Of a DNA stretch of 47,648 bases, positions 16,070-23,953 are shown one piece after another. Every line of letters begins with the position of its first letter. The first letter of the stretch is position 1. The notes below the pieces were generated by a model. That model saw only the letters and a list, made by a program, of their open reading frames with translations. It ran no database searches and was not told the DNA's origin. The DNA is from a virus. The position numbers were made by a program, and so were the translations under genes. The stretch is from the IMG/VR virus record IMGVR_UViG_3300018428_003808, positions 1 to 47,648 of that record; one strand, written 5' to 3'.

Positions 16070-17121
16070 GTTGTTACTTTCTCGTCTATGTTTACACCTG
16101 CTAGGTAAAGTTCTTTATTCTTAATTCTACGTTGTTTGGTTTTATCACTAAACCATTTTATATCTCGTTTTTGTAATGTTTTTAAATTATCAATTGCTGC
16201 AAAAAGCCTATCGCTGTCTTCCATATTATCATAACTGTGATCAATAATATCGTCAAACATATCAAAACCGTAACTGCGTAATTTTTCAACAATACCCTTT
16301 GGTCCTATTATAACAGGAATTTGATATGCTGTAAAGGCTTTATATGTTTTTTCAGTAATAAACATTTCGCTTACATGGTTATTTGTTTTTTCATGATAAA
16401 ATGTTTCGCTAACCAAATTAATTAAAGTATCATTGTATATTTTTGGATTTAAATCGTTAGGATAACACTTGTCACCTGTGCCACCTATATCAACAACCAA
16501 AGGTAAAATTTTATCAGTAAAATCTTTTTGTGTTGTTAAATCAGCATTGTATAAATTACAGTCTAAATTGAGATTAAAATTTGCACTAACAATACCATCA
16601 TTGAGTAAATTTTGTTGATGTAAATATATTGTAGTGGCTTGCCTGTGTTCACGTCCTCTATTTTGCATACAACAATACAGTTTTGTTTTGTCAACTGACA
16701 CTTCGTTGCCGCAATCTATTGTCCAATCTCTATGACGCCAATACCAATTGTTCATTACATAAACATTGTAAATTTTGTCATTGTAAGCAAGCCAATTTTC
16801 GTATTCGCGATTACCATCGAGATGTCCAGTTGCATATATTACACGATTTTCTAACTTGTATTGCCTAACTAAATTGTATACTTTTTTAAAACTTCTATAA
16901 CTATATGCTTCAAGTGTATCATCTAGCAAAATGTAAACATTATCATAATTTGCAAACTTTAATTCTTTTGAATTAAAATTATATCTATAATCTATTGCAT
17001 ACAGGTAAATGCCGCTCTTGTTGGACACCCATTCCTTGAACGGCATTCGTTGTAACCCAAGCATTTCTACATCATTGCAAGGATCCCAATTTGTGTATAC
17101 TATTTGAGTTTTTGCTTCCAA
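16060..17121 (-). CDS. GT10-like glycosyltransferase
   Basis: TTG at 17121 gives 353 aa and a 22-nt overlap with the epimerase gene; the next in-frame ATG would remove a strand. A N-R-G-R-E-H-R motif (154-160) and, near 252-273, E-M-F-I-T-E-K-T-Y-K-A-F followed by I-P-V-I-I-G resemble the donor-binding signature of fucosyltransferase-like (GT10) and related GT-B enzymes. The genes at 17989 and 23954 share it. It sits directly downstream of the epimerase, which could supply its sugar donor. Confidence 0.65.
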   Translation of the reverse strand: MEAKTQIVYTNWDPCNDVEMLGLQRMPFKEWVSNKSGIYLYAIDYRYNFNSKELKFANYDNVYILLDDTLEAYSYRSFKKVYNLVRQYKLENRVIYATGHLDGNREYENWLAYNDKIYNVYVMNNWYWRHRDWTIDCGNEVSVDKTKLYCCMQNRGREHRQATTIYLHQQNLLNDGIVSANFNLNLDCNLYNADLTTQKDFTDKILPLVVDIGGTGDKCYPNDLNPKIYNDTLINLVSETFYHEKTNNHVSEMFITEKTYKAFTAYQIPVIIGPKGIVEKLRSYGFDMFDDIIDHSYDNMEDSDRLFAAIDNLKTLQKRDIKWFSDKTKQRRIKNKELYLAGVNIDEKVTTCL

Positions 17122-18011
17122 TGTGCAATAGTCCTTGCTATGCCTTCTTCATAAGACACTTTAGGCTTCCAACCTGTTTTTTCAGTAAGCAAGTTGTGGT
17201 TGCTGTTTAACCAAAAGATTTCACCAAATCTTGGTGCTTTTGTGTCCCAATTGATTGTTCCATGCCAATCCAATTGTTCAGCAATATAGTTTGCACAGTC
17301 ACGAATTTTACGTGGTTCGTCTGGACCAATTGTAAAAATATGTCCTTTACAACTTTCTCTATTTTCAATAACAGCCATCCATGCATCTAACAAATCGTCA
17401 ATGTAAATAAAATTACGATAAGGTTCTGCATAACCTAAATTACATTCGTCACTTTTGAGCATTTGACTAATAATCTGTTCTGTTACAAAGTAATCGTTAT
17501 CTTTGCGTCCATAACTGTTTGTCTGACGGAAACTTGCCCACTCTAATCCATATGCACGTTCTGCATACTCAAGGTATTTTTCACAACCATATTTTGCAAC
17601 TGCATAAGGTGCGTTTGGATGCGGCTCTGTGTGTTCATCAAATGCAACACTGTTAACATATGTTCCAGTCTCTTCAACTTCGTCACTGATTGGTTGCCAT
17701 CCATAAACTTCCATTGTACTAGCAAACACAAAGTAAGGCATAGGGTCAAGTTGTCTACACGCTTCAATTAGGTTTACTGTGCCAACATAGTTTACTTCGC
17801 TAAATTCAATTTGTTCGTAAAAACTTTCTTGAACTTCTGTACGTGCAGCAAGGTGTACAATAATGTCGGGCTCTACAAATGCAATTTCTTCTTTTACTGC
17901 ATAATGCTGTTTTAAGTCGCTTTGAAGTTCATGTACTTCGCCGATTGCTTGTAGTCTAGGCATTAGGTGTTGACCTATAAATCCACTACTACCTGTTATT
18001 AGAATTTTCAT
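17100..18011 (-). CDS. NAD-dependent nucleotide-sugar epimerase/dehydratase (extended SDR)
   Basis: ATG at 18011 is chosen so that the protein begins M-K-I-L-I-T-G-S-S-G-F-I-G, the standard Rossmann NAD-binding start. The 303-aa product has the G-x-x-G-x-x-G loop at 7-13, a catalytic Ser region (F-A-S-T-M-E-V-Y-G) and the Y136-x3-K140 dyad. This is the extended SDR family that interconverts or dehydrates UDP-, GDP- or dTDP-sugars. Its place between two GT10-like genes suggests it makes their donor. The exact sugar cannot be read from sequence. Confidence 0.85.
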   Translation of the reverse strand: MKILITGSSGFIGQHLMPRLQAIGEVHELQSDLKQHYAVKEEIAFVEPDIIVHLAARTEVQESFYEQIEFSEVNYVGTVNLIEACRQLDPMPYFVFASTMEVYGWQPISDEVEETGTYVNSVAFDEHTEPHPNAPYAVAKYGCEKYLEYAERAYGLEWASFRQTNSYGRKDNDYFVTEQIISQMLKSDECNLGYAEPYRNFIYIDDLLDAWMAVIENRESCKGHIFTIGPDEPRKIRDCANYIAEQLDWHGTINWDTKAPRFGEIFWLNSNHNLLTEKTGWKPKVSYEEGIARTIAHWKQKLK

Positions 18012-19107
18012 ATTTTTGTTTCCATTCAATATACTGTTCGTCTTTGCCAATATTAAGTATGTTATAGTAATTAGACAAGTACTGATGTTCTTTACAGTTG
18101 GTTGTTATCTGATTCCATGTATCGCTTACATACTCTTTGTTTTCAACTATTTCAATCATACGATTATAATTGTGCTGCACTCTTGCATGGGTAGACTCTA
18201 CAATTTCATTATACTGCATATCTTTGAGTTTTGCAACCTCTTTAAAATATGCTTGACATCTTTCAGTATCATCAAGTATGCTGTCAAAACTGTAATCAAT
18301 TATATTTTCAAATATTTCAAAACCCATGTTTTTTAAATATGTATTTGCGTATGGAGCACCATAAATTACAAAAGGCCTTTGATGAAAAATAGGCACAAAA
18401 GTTTTTTCGGTATAGAACAAACATTTTGTATTGCTTTCACTGATTAAACTAATTGCACTGGTTTTAAATTCGTTTGGCGGCAAAAACAAATCTTTCATTC
18501 CATCAGATCTATTCCAGTTGATATCAAAGTTAATTATACGTGGCGTCCAATGTTTCCATTCATAAGCATAGTCTGGAAAGTGTTCGTCCTTGTCTAACTC
18601 ATGCCAACTTACATATCCTTCATCAAACATACCATGTTCATACATTGTATCAACAAATTCACACCGCCAACGATGAGGACGTCCGTTTAAACTAGTAAAC
18701 AACTTTTGTATTTTTTTAGTTTTTATACCATATGGTTGTACACCATTTGTTACTGCATGATATATTATTGCATGTGCAAAATACGTAGGATGATTTTCAA
18801 AAGGTTTTTCACCTGCATATGCATAATTAGGGTTAAATTTTTTGTCGTTTACAGCGCCAGCAATAATTTTAAAATCAATGTTGTGTTCTTTAACATAACT
18901 TTTAAATGATTCGTAATGCATCGGATCACTGAACAACATAACAGGTTCCCATTCTTCAGGTCCTACAACATAAAATCCTTTTGGCTTTTTTTGATTTTTC
19001 ATCATGTCATAAACATGTTCAGGAAAACTTGTACCCCACAAAAAGTAATAAAAATTTCCATCTTTGTAAATCTTCGAAATATCTGTCTCGGCTTCAAATA
19101 ACAACAT
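17989..19107 (-). CDS. GT10-like glycosyltransferase
   Basis: ATG at 19107 is preferred over the longer start at 19128, because the latter would extend through the divergent gene's start codon and the palindrome. The 372-aa product has an L-N-G-R-P-H-R motif and, at about 233-250, Y-T-E-K-T-F followed by R-P-F-V-I-Y-G, as in the genes at 16060 and 23954. The region after it (G-F-E-I-F-E-N-I-I-D) is also shared. It starts a minus-strand operon running to 12123. Confidence 0.65.
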   Translation of the reverse strand: MLLFEAETDISKIYKDGNFYYFLWGTSFPEHVYDMMKNQKKPKGFYVVGPEEWEPVMLFSDPMHYESFKSYVKEHNIDFKIIAGAVNDKKFNPNYAYAGEKPFENHPTYFAHAIIYHAVTNGVQPYGIKTKKIQKLFTSLNGRPHRWRCEFVDTMYEHGMFDEGYVSWHELDKDEHFPDYAYEWKHWTPRIINFDINWNRSDGMKDLFLPPNEFKTSAISLISESNTKCLFYTEKTFVPIFHQRPFVIYGAPYANTYLKNMGFEIFENIIDYSFDSILDDTERCQAYFKEVAKLKDMQYNEIVESTHARVQHNYNRMIEIVENKEYVSDTWNQITTNCKEHQYLSNYYNILNIGKDEQYIEWKQKYENSNNR

Positions 19108-19122
19108 AAGTATACTTATGTT
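19103..19122. promoter_or_regulatory. 20-bp perfect palindrome forming two divergent starts
   Basis: AACATAAGTATACTTATGTT is its own reverse complement and contains both start codons (minus ATG at 19107, plus ATG at 19118). Each strand reads CATAAGTA, one mismatch from the late box NATAAATA, with the predicted transcription start exactly on the A of its ATG. It could be a symmetric bidirectional leaderless promoter or a repressor operator. Confidence 0.6.
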
Positions 19123-19705
19123 CCACATAGTAGATGAATTTGAAAAAGCGATTGCTGAATTTTTTGGTGCACCTTATGCAGTGAGCACAGATTGCTGTAC
19201 ACATGCAATAGAACTGTGTTTAAGACACACACAAAGTAAAACAGCAAAAAGTCCTCAACACACATATTTAAGTGTGCCTATGACTTTTGAAAAACTAGGC
19301 ATTGATTGGCAGTTTGTTGACGATAAATGGACCGAGTATTATTACATTACAGACAACATTATTGATGCTGCAACCATGTGGAGACAAAATAGTTATATAC
19401 CGGGTACATATACTTGTTTAAGTTTTCAATTTCGCAAACATTTAAAACTAGGCAGAGGCGGCATAATACTTTGTGACAACAAACAAGATAGAGATGCACT
19501 TATCAAACTAGGTTATGACGGGCGTCATAGAAATGCACCGTGGGCAGATCAAGATATTTCTTCAATAGGGTATCATTATTACATGACACCAGAAACTGCA
19601 CAAGTAGGATTGGATAAATTGCCTGATGCTATTGCTACACAACCTGAAATTTGGAGTTGGCAAAACTACCCCGACGTTTCTTCAATGTTATCTAACAAAC
19701 TTTGA
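19118..19705 (+). CDS. Miniature DegT/DnrJ/EryC1-type aminotransferase
   Basis: At 195 aa this is about half the usual length of the family (roughly 370-400). It begins with the typical F-E-K-A-I-A-E-F-F-G-A helix and a S-T-D-C-C-T-H-A phosphate-binding-like turn. It keeps I-I-D-A-A (D83, the PLP-ring Asp position) and S-F-Q-F-R-K107 followed by L-G-R-G-G, where the Lys would form the Schiff base. The C-terminal small domain is missing; the end overlaps the convergent SGNH gene by 40 nt. It may aminate a keto-sugar made by the epimerase, or be a non-catalytic remnant. Confidence 0.65.
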   Translation: MFHIVDEFEKAIAEFFGAPYAVSTDCCTHAIELCLRHTQSKTAKSPQHTYLSVPMTFEKLGIDWQFVDDKWTEYYYITDNIIDAATMWRQNSYIPGTYTCLSFQFRKHLKLGRGGIILCDNKQDRDALIKLGYDGRHRNAPWADQDISSIGYHYYMTPETAQVGLDKLPDAIATQPEIWSWQNYPDVSSMLSNKL

Positions 19706-20490
19706 ATATCTTGATATTCCATTAATTGAGGAAATTGTTTGATTAAAATTCCGTTTACAATTGGTATTGCATCTTCAAACTTTGTAATTTGTTTTTTAGT
19801 AAAAATGTTGTAGATGTATTGTTGTAAACTTTCATATTCGCGATGTGTTTCTTCTCGTAATTCTAATCCAAGTGCAGGATATATCCAAGTTTTAACAATT
19901 TCCATGTGTTCAACTACATCAGGATGACTGTCACCAAAACAATCAAAAGCAAGTTTGTCTTGTTCTAAAATTCTATATTCAATATCGGGCAATGCTTGTC
20001 TATACAGTTTAGTAATTAATTTAATTGCGTATTCTTCAGTTAACGACTTTGTATATTCTGCTCGATGACTATCAATTTCACTGGTATAAGGTTTACTACT
20101 GTGTCCTTGCCATTGAATATAGTTGCCGTACATGTTGTTTACAATATGAATTGCAGAAATATTTTTTACAATATCGTTTTCCATACTCCAATTTTCTTTT
20201 AGCCATCGAAACGAATGTTCGTGATTAAAAATACTACCTTTACCCTGATAATGATTATCAATAATTTTGTCTTCTCTGCTCCAACTGGTCCACATAATCA
20301 TTATCTTGTCTTCAGACGTAAATTTATATTTTAAATCTGCTTCTAATACTCGTTGCATAATACCAACATTACCCATTCCTGCAACAGCAAAGTTTTTTAA
20401 TTCTAATTGTTGATCAAATGCAATAATGTTTGCCCAAGTAGGCCACATGTAATTTGTAAAACTACAACCAAATGTAAATAATCTTGCCAT
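19666..20490 (-). CDS. SGNH-hydrolase-like protein (tandem copy 3)
   Basis: The 274-aa protein has F-G-C-S-F-T at 7-12 in place of GDS, the shared W-P-T-W-A-N-I-I-A and G-M-G-N-V-G-I segments, M-W-T-S-W-S-R-E-D, and a late D-S-H-P-D that supplies the Asp/His pair. It is one of three adjacent paralogues (with 20492 and 21307). ATG at 20490 follows the upstream stop by 1 nt. It may act as an esterase or O-acyltransferase on a sugar; the exact reaction is unknown. Confidence 0.65.
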   Translation of the reverse strand: MARLFTFGCSFTNYMWPTWANIIAFDQQLELKNFAVAGMGNVGIMQRVLEADLKYKFTSEDKIMIMWTSWSREDKIIDNHYQGKGSIFNHEHSFRWLKENWSMENDIVKNISAIHIVNNMYGNYIQWQGHSSKPYTSEIDSHRAEYTKSLTEEYAIKLITKLYRQALPDIEYRILEQDKLAFDCFGDSHPDVVEHMEIVKTWIYPALGLELREETHREYESLQQYIYNIFTKKQITKFEDAIPIVNGILIKQFPQLMEYQDIQSLLDNIEETSG

Positions 20491-20491
20491 T

Positions 20492-21310
20492 TTAATGTCC
20501 TATTACACTAGTACCATCTGCTAAATCCCAATCACTTCGATCTAACATTTTTCTAACTTCAGGCCAATACTTGTCTAAAAACTCTAAACTTCTTTGAGGC
20601 TCTGATTCAGGATCATTAAAAAACGTTTTTGCATCTTCATAACTTTTTTGTACTTGCATGAATAAATCTAATGTTTCTTGACGCAACGTCTTACCAAGTG
20701 CAGGATAAATTACATCATGTACAAGTTGTAAATGTTTTTTAATATCAGGATGTGCATCTGCTAGGTGATGAAAACTGTGCCTATCTTCTGCATTTAACCA
20801 GTGATAAACTTCTGGCATTAAATGTCCATATGTTTTGATCATTGCTTGTGCATGTTCATCTAATCCTGCTGGTGTTTCATCAAAAAATGTGTCGTTACGA
20901 TAATAATCAAAACCCGAACCTTGCCATGTTAAACGTTTACCGTATAATCTGTTAACACTGTGAATCCAAAACACATTTTTCATTATTTTATCACTGTCGT
21001 CGTAGTATTTTTTTAACCACTTTATACCGTATGTTTCGTCGTTTGAAAAAACGCTGCCTTCACCACGCCATTGTTTTTCTTTTAATCGATCTTCTCTATC
21101 CCAACTGCTCCACAGCACCATTAGCATGTCGTCTTTGTCAACACCGATACGTTCATTTACTTCTAGTATTCTATTAGCGATACCAAAGTTACCCATTCCA
21201 ACTTGTCCATAGTTTTTAAGAGTCATATTTAAATCATATGCAATAATGTTTGCCCATGTAGGCCAATGATATTGCGTAAAACTACAACCAAATGTATATA
21301 AAGTGTTCAT
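20492..21310 (-). CDS. SGNH-hydrolase-like protein (tandem copy 2)
   Basis: The 272-aa protein follows the same plan as its two neighbours: F-G-C-S-F-T near the N-terminus, W-P-T-W-A-N-I-I-A, G-M-G-N-F-G-I, L-W-S-S-W-D-R-E-D and A-D-A-H-P-D. The central region and C-terminus differ clearly, so the three copies are old duplicates rather than recent ones. Its start overlaps the upstream stop by 4 nt. Confidence 0.65.
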   Translation of the reverse strand: MNTLYTFGCSFTQYHWPTWANIIAYDLNMTLKNYGQVGMGNFGIANRILEVNERIGVDKDDMLMVLWSSWDREDRLKEKQWRGEGSVFSNDETYGIKWLKKYYDDSDKIMKNVFWIHSVNRLYGKRLTWQGSGFDYYRNDTFFDETPAGLDEHAQAMIKTYGHLMPEVYHWLNAEDRHSFHHLADAHPDIKKHLQLVHDVIYPALGKTLRQETLDLFMQVQKSYEDAKTFFNDPESEPQRSLEFLDKYWPEVRKMLDRSDWDLADGTSVIGH

Positions 21311-22095
21311 ACTATTCCCCTTGTGAGTGTATTATGTCTGATTTTATGAAATTCTAGATACTGACTCTTGATAATTTTATCAATTATAGGCATAGCATCA
21401 TCGATGTTTTTACAGTTTTGCCGTCCTAACATGTGTTTTACATTGTTATGAAGTTCTGTAGTTATATCAATTGTAGATTGCTTTAATGTACAAATATCTT
21501 GCTGTACAATATTTAAATGATCAAGAATATCAGGGTGACCGTCATGCAATATATCAAAACTTTTTTTAGCGCCACTTTCTTTAAAACCAATTCGATTGAT
21601 GTTTGGCATTTTTTTTGAATACATTTGTTTTAATCTTTCAAAAAATATAGGTTCTTTGTCTAATAAAAAATCTCCAGACTTTGATCCACTTTCAAGCCAT
21701 TCTTGGTCAAACGCTGTGCCTTGCCAGTTTATATTGTAAACACTATTTGTGTAAATTATTGCATTATGATTTTTTACAAGTGTGTCTCCGTAATCATAAT
21801 GTTTTTGCAAATGCTTGATCGAATATTTAGAAAAAACACTTCCTGCTGCTTCATAACCGAGTCCTTTTATTAAATCTTCTCGGCACCAACTGGTCCACAT
21901 AATCATTATTTGATCTTCTGGTGTAAAGTTATATTTGCAATCTGCTTCAAGAACACGTTGATTAATTCCAACATTTCCTAAACCTGCAATACCAAAGTTA
22001 TATAAATCAAGGTTTCTATCTACTGCTATAATGTCTGCCCAAGTAGGCCATGCATAGTAAGTATAACTGCAACCAAAAGTGAATAATCTACCCAT
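21307..22095 (-). CDS. SGNH-hydrolase-like protein (tandem copy 1)
   Basis: This 262-aa protein heads the tandem triplet and has F-G-C-S-Y-T, W-P-T-W-A-D-I-I-A, G-L-G-N-V-G-I, M-W-T-S-W-C-R-E-D and D-G-H-P-D. AAGGA at 22105-22101, 5 nt before the ATG at 22095, is a good SD, unlike many starts in this island. It is divergent from the amidinotransferase across 19 bp. Confidence 0.65.
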   Translation of the reverse strand: MGRLFTFGCSYTYYAWPTWADIIAVDRNLDLYNFGIAGLGNVGINQRVLEADCKYNFTPEDQIMIMWTSWCREDLIKGLGYEAAGSVFSKYSIKHLQKHYDYGDTLVKNHNAIIYTNSVYNINWQGTAFDQEWLESGSKSGDFLLDKEPIFFERLKQMYSKKMPNINRIGFKESGAKKSFDILHDGHPDILDHLNIVQQDICTLKQSTIDITTELHNNVKHMLGRQNCKNIDDAMPIIDKIIKSQYLEFHKIRHNTLTRGIV

Positions 22096-22102
22096 ATAAT
22101 TC

Positions 22103-22110
22103 CTTAAATA
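22103..22110 (+). promoter_or_regulatory. Late-type box directly before the ATG at 22115
   Basis: CTTAAATA is one mismatch from NATAAATA and is followed by TAGT and the ATG. The predicted transcription start is within 1 nt of the A. No SD is present on this strand. Confidence 0.45.
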
Positions 22111-22114
22111 TAGT

Positions 22115-23122
22115 ATGAATATTTATAGCACAAACGAGTGGGATCCACTAAAAAAGGTTGTAGTCGGAGTTGCTGATTATTGCCGTATTCCAGAAATGGA
22201 TAAAAGTTTAAGATGTATTAATTATGCAGACAAAAAAGACGTTAGCGATGTTGTCTCAGGATTATACCCAGATCAAGTTGTTGAAGAAAGCAACGAAGAT
22301 CTTGAAACTTTTGTTAAATTTTTAGAAGGAGAGGGTGTAGAGGTTGTAAGACCTAAACGCACTCCGGAAGTTGAATATTACAACTACTGTCCACGTGATA
22401 CTGTGTTTGTTCATGGAAAAAAACTCCTTGCGGCTCCAATGAGTCTTACTGCAAGAGACAAAGAGTTTCATCATATGCTACCGCATATAGCAGGTGTTAA
22501 TGCGCCCCCACGTATTGATCGCACCGACCTATACGATGAAACATGTGTAGGCGACCCAGACCGTCTTGCACTAACTGAAGTAGCACCATGCTTTGACGCT
22601 GCTAATGCTATCCGGGCTAACGATGACATATTATATTTGGTTAGTAATAGTGGAAACAAAGCAGGTGCTGCTTATTTACAAGAATGGGTAAATGCACCAG
22701 ACCGTAGTTATCAAGAATCAACCACTGATTACCGAGTACACACATTAGAAAATGTATATAGTTACATGCATATTGACAGCACTATTGCATTTTTAAGAGA
22801 AGGACTACTTCTTGCTAATCCAAGTAGAATTAAAAGCAAAGATGTACTACCAGGTCCTTTTAAAGATTGGGATGTTATTTGGGCACCTGATCCTGTAGAT
22901 GCTGGACATTATCCAGGATTATGTAACAGCAGTATTTGGACTTGGAATGTTAACTTGTTTAGTGTTAATCCTAATCTAGTTGTATTAGAAGAACATCAAG
23001 AACCGACTCGTAAAGCACTAGAAGCACACGGTATTGAATGTGCTATGTTGCCATTGCGTCACGCACGTACATTAGGTGGGTGCTTCCATTGCTGTACACT
23101 AGACTTGGTTAGAACACCTTAA
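22115..23122 (+). CDS. Glycine-amidinotransferase-like enzyme
   Basis: The 335-aa protein has the N-E-W-D-P-L-K start, C-P-R-D (D95), F-D-A-A-N (D161), M-H-I-D-S-T (H219) and a C-terminal G-C-F-H-C-C-T, in which C326 aligns with the nucleophile of L-arginine:glycine amidinotransferase. All residues needed for amidino transfer from arginine appear to be kept. In secondary metabolism relatives amidinate aminocyclitols or amines, so here it may put an amidino group on an amino-sugar or peptide. It has its own box-ATG start and is flanked by SGNH genes on the opposite strand. Confidence 0.85.
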   Translation: MNIYSTNEWDPLKKVVVGVADYCRIPEMDKSLRCINYADKKDVSDVVSGLYPDQVVEESNEDLETFVKFLEGEGVEVVRPKRTPEVEYYNYCPRDTVFVHGKKLLAAPMSLTARDKEFHHMLPHIAGVNAPPRIDRTDLYDETCVGDPDRLALTEVAPCFDAANAIRANDDILYLVSNSGNKAGAAYLQEWVNAPDRSYQESTTDYRVHTLENVYSYMHIDSTIAFLREGLLLANPSRIKSKDVLPGPFKDWDVIWAPDPVDAGHYPGLCNSSIWTWNVNLFSVNPNLVVLEEHQEPTRKALEAHGIECAMLPLRHARTLGGCFHCCTLDLVRTP

Positions 23123-23915
23123 GATCAAATAATTTTTCTACTGTTAGATCATGAAATTCTGGTGCATCGTGACAACAATCTCTTGCTTGTGTGCTACCTA
23201 CTCCTTCAGGATCAATAAAATGACACGGAGTTTTACTATACTGTAATTCTTCTACTAAGTCTAATTCCCAACTAAAGTTTACCACAGGAACGCCCAAACT
23301 TTCCCAAGTGTTATTAAATGAATGGTACCATGTTAACACATTTATCATCATACAGCCAGGATCTTGAATGTAACGTTTAGTCCACCATTTACCATCTACA
23401 CTGTTTTCATAACTTCTATCCCAAAGTTCAACACTGTTCATTTTTCTATTTAGATAACCAAAACTATATCTAAACATTTGCGGCCATTGCACTACAACCA
23501 ATTTAGGCAATTTTAATCCACTGTTTTTGTACAATATTGCATTATAGGCTTGTATATCCATGCCGCTTGATTGTTTTGCTAGATTAACATAATCCATTCC
23601 TAATCTACGTGCAACTTTAGGTAACCAAACGTCTTGTTCATGAATGCCTACACCTTCAGTATAACTACAACCAAACCCTATCATAAAGTTATCGTCAACA
23701 TCATCTATTTCTTTTGATCTATAACCCATGCTGTTGAATTTGTATTCAATGTCGACATTTTCCCAACGCCAGTTAGGACCATTTTCTTTTATATGTCTTG
23801 GATATATGTCTTCTGTATCTGTACTATACCATTTTAGTGTTGCATTTCTATACTCTAAATCAACCATCAACGGATATTTCTTATTAAAAACAAAAGCCAA
23901 AATTCTATACTCCAA
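23109..23915 (-). CDS. SGNH-hydrolase-like protein with N-terminal extension
   Basis: TTG at 23915 gives 268 aa; no in-frame ATG precedes the conserved part. A beta-rich extension of about 80 residues comes before I-G-F-G-C-S-Y-T-E-G, then N-L-A-K-Q-S-S-G-M-D and V-V-V-Q-W-P-Q. The late D/H pair is weak (R-D-C-C-H-D-A-P-E-F-H). The start is within about 10 nt of a late-type box on this strand. It overlaps the amidinotransferase end by 14 nt. Confidence 0.6.
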   Translation of the reverse strand: MEYRILAFVFNKKYPLMVDLEYRNATLKWYSTDTEDIYPRHIKENGPNWRWENVDIEYKFNSMGYRSKEIDDVDDNFMIGFGCSYTEGVGIHEQDVWLPKVARRLGMDYVNLAKQSSGMDIQAYNAILYKNSGLKLPKLVVVQWPQMFRYSFGYLNRKMNSVELWDRSYENSVDGKWWTKRYIQDPGCMMINVLTWYHSFNNTWESLGVPVVNFSWELDLVEELQYSKTPCHFIDPEGVGSTQARDCCHDAPEFHDLTVEKLFDLKVF

Positions 23916-23946
23916 TAAATATATGGGTATTTAATGAACTTAGGAG
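23914..23946 (+). promoter_or_regulatory. Late-type box and SD for the gene at 23954
   Basis: AATAAATA at 23914-23921 matches NATAAATA. AGGAG at 23942-23946 lies 7 nt before a TTG at 23954 and decides that non-ATG start. The leader would be about 27 nt. Confidence 0.6.
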
Positions 23947-23953
23947 AACACTT

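Noticed and set aside
17989-18050. Longer epimerase start at 18050
   Set aside because: The M-K-I-L-I-T-G start at 18011 is the standard N-terminus; the added residues read through the upstream gene's end.
23923-23934. Three-codon mini-ORF (M-G-I) after the late box before 23954
   Set aside because: It begins before the predicted transcription start and has no SD, so it is probably chance.
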